Assembly (NCBI GenBank): GCA_036429605.1 | Contig: JAVFKD010000004.1 | Coordinates: 1,364,001-1,428,000, forward strand | DNA length: 64,000 nt | DNA from: Cladobotryum mycophilum | Taxonomy: Eukaryota; Ascomycota; Sordariomycetes; Hypocreales; Hypocreaceae | Direction of reading: 5' to 3' | Shown here: one piece after another, positions 59,886 to 64,000 of the stretch | How positions within the stretch are numbered: position 1 is the first letter of the stretch | Layout: each line of letters opens with the position of its first letter | Notes under the pieces: model-generated | Seen by the model: only the letters and a program-made list of their open reading frames with translations | What the model was told of the DNA's origin: nothing | The model's database searches: none | Position numbers and translations under genes: made by a program

Positions 59886-60931
59886 GACGCTTTCTCCGCA
59901 CAATGTTTTCTTTCTTTGCAAGGTAAAGTGTGTATCAATAATTAAAAATAAACTAACGGCTTGGGTATTCTGATATACAGGAAGAGGGAACTGAAATGAT
60001 TAAAATACCCTCATTACTCGCGAAAGAGGGGAAGGGATGGTCTGGTGCCTCGTCTACTACTATTATCCATGTGTGGAGATGCTCACGCAAAGAGCGAACG
60101 GCACATATTATCGCCAGGCTGTCGCCAGGCTATCGGCCGTCCAGGCGATCCAACAAGAGGGAAAAAAGCCGATGGTAACCCTCCCGCCCAAGTGGTTGGC
60201 CGGTAACGGAGGTGCGGCTCGGATGACAACACAGCTAGAAAAGTCCTACGAAGTCTTGAACGCTACAAGGCATCACACGAGAGAGCAACGAGAGCAGCAA
60301 GCTTCTTCAGAGGACAAAACTAAGCATTGTCACTAATGCTAATCGCAAGGCCAGTCTGATAACTAGCCTTTAAGATGTTACGCCCCTGCTTGATCACGGA
60401 TCTGGTAAGAAATTGCTCAAACCTCCGCAAAACGCATAACATGTCCTCATGCGTTGCACGGACCCGCACACATATGTGCAGGCCGTTATTTTCCGCCAAC
60501 TGGCCCTGCTTGACTGGACACCCCTCTTCTCAGCTTGATTTTCATCAACTCGATATTCCCCCCGAGAGCATTAAAAGACCTCGCAGGACTGGACAAGCCA
60601 GGCCTGAAGCGGTCAGAGCAATCTATGATGTGTCGTGGGATTGATAGTCTTTGTTCTTTTTTTGTTGCCGTGAACCAGATCCATCGTGAAAACAAAAGAA
60701 CCTCTTCCCGGCCCTCCTTTGCCAACGCCAATGCAATGCAGCAGAAATCACATGATACAGCCGGCTGTCCTGTTTGTGGGGTCTGACTGTGACCCATCTG
60801 AACCCCCAGGTAACTGTTGTTTATCAAAAAGCAATCGTGGTATCGTGACCGTGTGGTCTAGTCATACACTTAGTGAACGGTGGGTGGTATTGGTACACGA
60901 GATAAATCTCTCGACCCGACCCATGATGCGC
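59886..60931. other. intergenic region between the oxidase and TBP
   Basis: 1.0 kb including the oxidase promoter and TBP 3' UTR. Short open frames only, none credible. Confidence 0.5.
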
Positions 60932-61857
60932 TTAAACCTTGCGGAAATCTGTGCAAATTGTTAGACAAGTTGTAGACAAGTAGTATCAGAAGAAACCAAC
61001 CTTGCAACACAGGATAGATCATCTCGAAGGCCTGATAAATCTCTTCTCTGACTTTGGCACCAGTCAAGACAATCTTGCCGCTGACGAAGATGAGAAGCAC
61101 AATCTTGGGCTTAATCATACGGTAGATGAGACCAGGGAACAACTCGGGCTCGTAAGAGCTGAAATTGTGATGCCTTGAGGCAAGACCTTCGAGACGAATG
61201 GGGAATTTGATGTCACAAGAGCCAACAATGTTCTGGATCTTGAAATCCGTGAACTTGGCATTAAAGCCCAACTTCTGGATAATACGAGCATACTTTCTTG
61301 ACGCCAACTTGGAGTCATCTTCGGACTTGGCACCAGTAACAACCATCTTGCCGGAAGCAAAGATCAGGGCTGTAGTCTTGGGCTCACGGATACGCATGAT
61401 GACGGCGGCGAAACGCTGGAACCAGTTAGTACCAGTTGCTTTGATAAGAGCCAGAAGCCTGTATTTACCTTGGGGTTGTATTCGGCGTTTCTGGCGTGTA
61501 GAGCTATCGTCTTGAGATCCAAGCGGCAGTCGAGATTGACAGTGGCTACGATGTTCCTTTGTTTGCGAGATAAGCCTCACATGAGCTGAGCCAGAGCACT
61601 CAAGAGTATACATACTGCAGAGTAGGAGTAATTCCACTGGGGCCTTGAGAGGCCGCAGGCGTCGCAGCTGGGGTCGCGGGAGTCACCCCATTCCCGTTTG
61701 CCGCCTGTTGACCGTTGGGAGCTGTACCTTGACCGATGACACCGTTCGCAGCGGGAGGTGTCAGTTCGTTGGAACCGCCAGGGAAAGACAGCGAGCCTGG
61801 TGCGGTAAAAGCCTTGGCCTGTGCGGCCGTCGCCGGGTGGGTTTGGATGCCCTCCAT
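60932..61857 (-). CDS. SPT15: TATA-box binding protein (TBP)
   Basis: General transcription factor shared by RNA polymerases I-III. Exons are 61857-61616, 61556-61469, 61415-61001 and 60948-60932; introns are 59, 53 and 52 nt (donors GTATGT, GTAAAT, GTTGGT). The product is 253 aa. A Pro/Ala/Gly-rich N-terminal extension of about 75 residues precedes the saddle domain. Repeat 1 begins NIVATVNLDCRLDLKTIALH and contains RFAAVIMRIREPKTTALIFA. Repeat 2 begins KIQNIVGSCDIKFPIRLEGL and ends YPVLQDFRKV, the last five residues coming from the 17-nt final exon. The sequence is near-invariant, so the model is secure. Confidence 0.97.
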
Positions 61858-64000
61858 AGTATAAATGAGGATCGCTACACGCAACTGGCTACGAGGCGAT
61901 GTTGAGCAGAACTATCCAGAAGAGTCAGTACCAAGCATGTCCATGTGCGGCGACCAGTCGCCTATATTGGGGCAGAAAAAGAGCGACGTTAAGAAATGAA
62001 TGTGTGGTGTTGAAAATAGTGAGTGCGGTTGGTGTGGCTGGAATTAAAAACAGCGAGGCGTCGAAGCCAGGGAGAGAAAAGTGTTGTTCCTGCAGCCTCA
62101 AAAGGTCTGCTCGTTGGCGTAGAAACACCGGGTAATGCAGTGAATGAGGACCAAACAAAAACGAAGGGAGAGGAAAAAGACACAAACAGGACCAAAAAAA
62201 AAAAGAGGATGCTACCTACCAAAAGCGGGAGATGAACAAGTGAATGTCTCCCCTACAGATGCTGCTCAAGCAGATTTAAGTCCTTGTTGATGCGACGGCT
62301 GGAAATGTCGAATGCAGGCAGCAAGGCAAATGGAAGGATATCGAATCTGGTCGATGAGGCTCGATGTATCGTACTTGAAATGTCCGGCACGAGATCCAAC
62401 AAACCCAGACTCGAATGTCCGTTTTTGGTTCTTCACTTCAAATCAACTTCTTTTTGTTTTATTTGTTGTCTACACACACGAGGCAACGACCCGATGGTGA
62501 CGGACGACGGCGGCGATAGAGCGCTTTGAAGTCTTCGTCGGATATCAACGAGATCGGTTGCACACGCAAGGAGCGACGGCTTAAGGAACGTGTTCCAGTT
62601 CTTTTTTGCCTGTACGCAGGGAGGGGACGTCGACACCGTTCAACCTAAAGAGCGGGTCCGCTTTCTTGTCTTGTCTTGTTTTTTTTTGCTTCTTCTTCTT
62701 CCGCTCTTCTTCTCCAAACGCGCTTCAAGATAAGGGAGAGGCTGTTCAGCGGACGTCGAGCTGATGCGAAAGATTAAATGCGCAGCGGCGTGGCGTCCGT
62801 TGACGAAGATTGAAGGCTGAGTGAGAGAGAGATAGAGAGAGACAGAGAGAATGAGGGGAGGAAGCAAGACCCTCCGAAAGGTGAAGTGGGGTGGGGTCTG
62901 ACGTCGGTGGGGTGGGAAGAGAGAGAGAGAGGGAGAAAAAAATTAAAGAATGGCCAAACGTATGTGGTAGGTACGTAGGGCCGTCGGTCGGAGCTTCCGC
63001 GCAAGAATAGCGAAAATGCGGATGGGGGAGGGCTGGGTACTTATAATTCTGCTATGGTCTGCTATGGCAGGTCCAGGGCAGGGCTAGGCATGACTCCCAG
63101 GCAACAACACCCACCTGTGGCGTCGCTTCTGGCAGACCCGGCCTGAGCTTAGTGTCAATGCTAGCGCCGGGGACAGCCAATCAGGGGTCCAGCCTGCTGT
63201 GATTTTATCTCCTTTTGCCCACCTTGTCCCCCAGAAGACCCCCTGAGGTACCTCGGTAGCATGCAGAACTTCGCGGTACCAACGCTGTGGGACAAGGAAG
63301 TTGGGGCACGGTCGGGCTGGTGGTCACGGCTTTTCCAGGGCTTTCGTGGTAGAAGTTACAGCAGAAGGCCAAATTCAGTTTCTTTTCAAACCTATTGCAT
63401 TCATTCTCTTTGCTTTCCTTTCCCTTTCTTTCTTCTCTCTCTCTCTTTTCTTTCTTTCTTTCTTTTTCATATTTCAAAGTCGCTTTGAATACGACTGCAC
63501 TGCACTGCGCTTGTTTTGCTTGCTTGCCTGCTTCCAGCTCCTACATACATATATATATATATGCGGCAGGACCGTGGTAAACTTGCAGTTCCTCACCGCA
63601 TCTCGAGGAGCGAGCGAGCAAGCAGGCAAACGCAAAGCAACGCATGTTTGTGCCCTATCTGTCGAAGTTTATCCATCGTACGGCGTCAACCACCTCATCG
63701 TCATCATCATCAAAGCGCAGCCCACACCCGCCACTAGACGAAGGAATAAACCATGGGAGAGGGAGAAAAATGCAACGAAGGCACACGGCGGATCAGCAAT
63801 AAAAAAATCGATAATCGAACACGGATGAGATGGCGAAATATTGAATGAAGAGGATCCAACGGAGAAATATTGCGGAGTGGTCTTCCCATACCACTTACTG
63901 CTAGGTACTTCCTTTCGCCTGAATTGCCAGCCCAGCTTTGGATGCGCGCAAGTCGTCTTTTGCTGGGGCGAGCGATGGCAATCAGCTCGGATGGGGCTGG
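61858..64000. other. TBP upstream region and gene-free right end
   Basis: 2.1 kb with no credible coding region. GA tracts (about 62822-62850 and 62920-62935) and CT tracts (63420-63470) dominate. A palindrome GAGGTACCTC lies at 63245-63254. The first several hundred bases are probably the TBP leader and promoter. Whether another gene starts just beyond 64000 cannot be told. Confidence 0.5.

Overview
The window is nuclear DNA of a filamentous ascomycete, probably a Sordariomycete. The evidence is short (46-100 nt) GT-AG introns with CTAAC/CTGAC branch points in most genes, two intron-bearing tRNA genes, and fungal markers: creC, a copper-fist regulator, and a C2H2 regulator with a Fungal_trans domain. 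No transposon, rRNA or CRISPR array was seen. I cannot name the species.

Layout. 1-3.8 kb is gene-free and rich in microsatellites. 3.8-15.5 kb is a dense housekeeping block: creC (-), GEM1 (+), ABD1 (-), tRNA-Ala (-), RPN7 (+), alanine aminotransferase (-). 17.1-17.4 kb holds a three-exon gene for mitochondrial ribosomal protein bL33m that no single open frame reveals. 18.0-21.5 kb is a large coiled-coil gene of unknown role with an in-frame TAG and a 40-bp triplication at its 3' end; tRNA-Ser(GCT) follows. 23.5-34.9 kb: a small membrane protein (+), ENP2 (-) divergent from MED13 (+), and an F-box protein (+). 35.3-41.0 kb: a nitronate monooxygenase and a C2H2/Fungal_trans regulator, both minus, with a 4.2-kb gene-free region upstream of the regulator. 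45.2-61.9 kb holds only minus-strand genes: O-methyltransferase, PhyH-like dioxygenase, EFM7, an RS/coiled-coil protein, a copper-fist factor, an SR140/U2SURP-like splicing protein, an FAD amine oxidase and TBP. 61.9-64 kb is non-coding as far as I can see.

Functionally this is mostly core machinery: transcription (TBP, MED13), mRNA capping and splicing, ribosome biogenesis, the proteasome and mitochondrial maintenance. Nutrient-responsive regulators (creC, copper fist, C2H2) and a few accessory enzymes sit among it.

Three observations stand out. (1) Six separate genes need exactly one extra G in a short G-rich stretch of the coding strand to recover the expected protein, and adding it makes every total coding length divisible by three. 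This looks like systematic homopolymer under-calling, and automated gene models here would be broken. (2) The coiled-coil gene has an in-frame UAG directly followed by AUG in an otherwise continuous frame, a candidate for UAG-to-UGG A-to-I editing as known in perithecial ascomycetes, and its C-terminus is rewritten by a 40-bp tandem expansion. (3) Several splice structures are unusual: a 5-nt first coding exon and a GC-AG intron in creC, an apparent GT-GG intron in MED13, and an AUG-less presequence-like extension on alanine aminotransferase. Exon boundaries were read by eye from splice consensus, frame and remembered family sequence; no alignment or transcript data were available.
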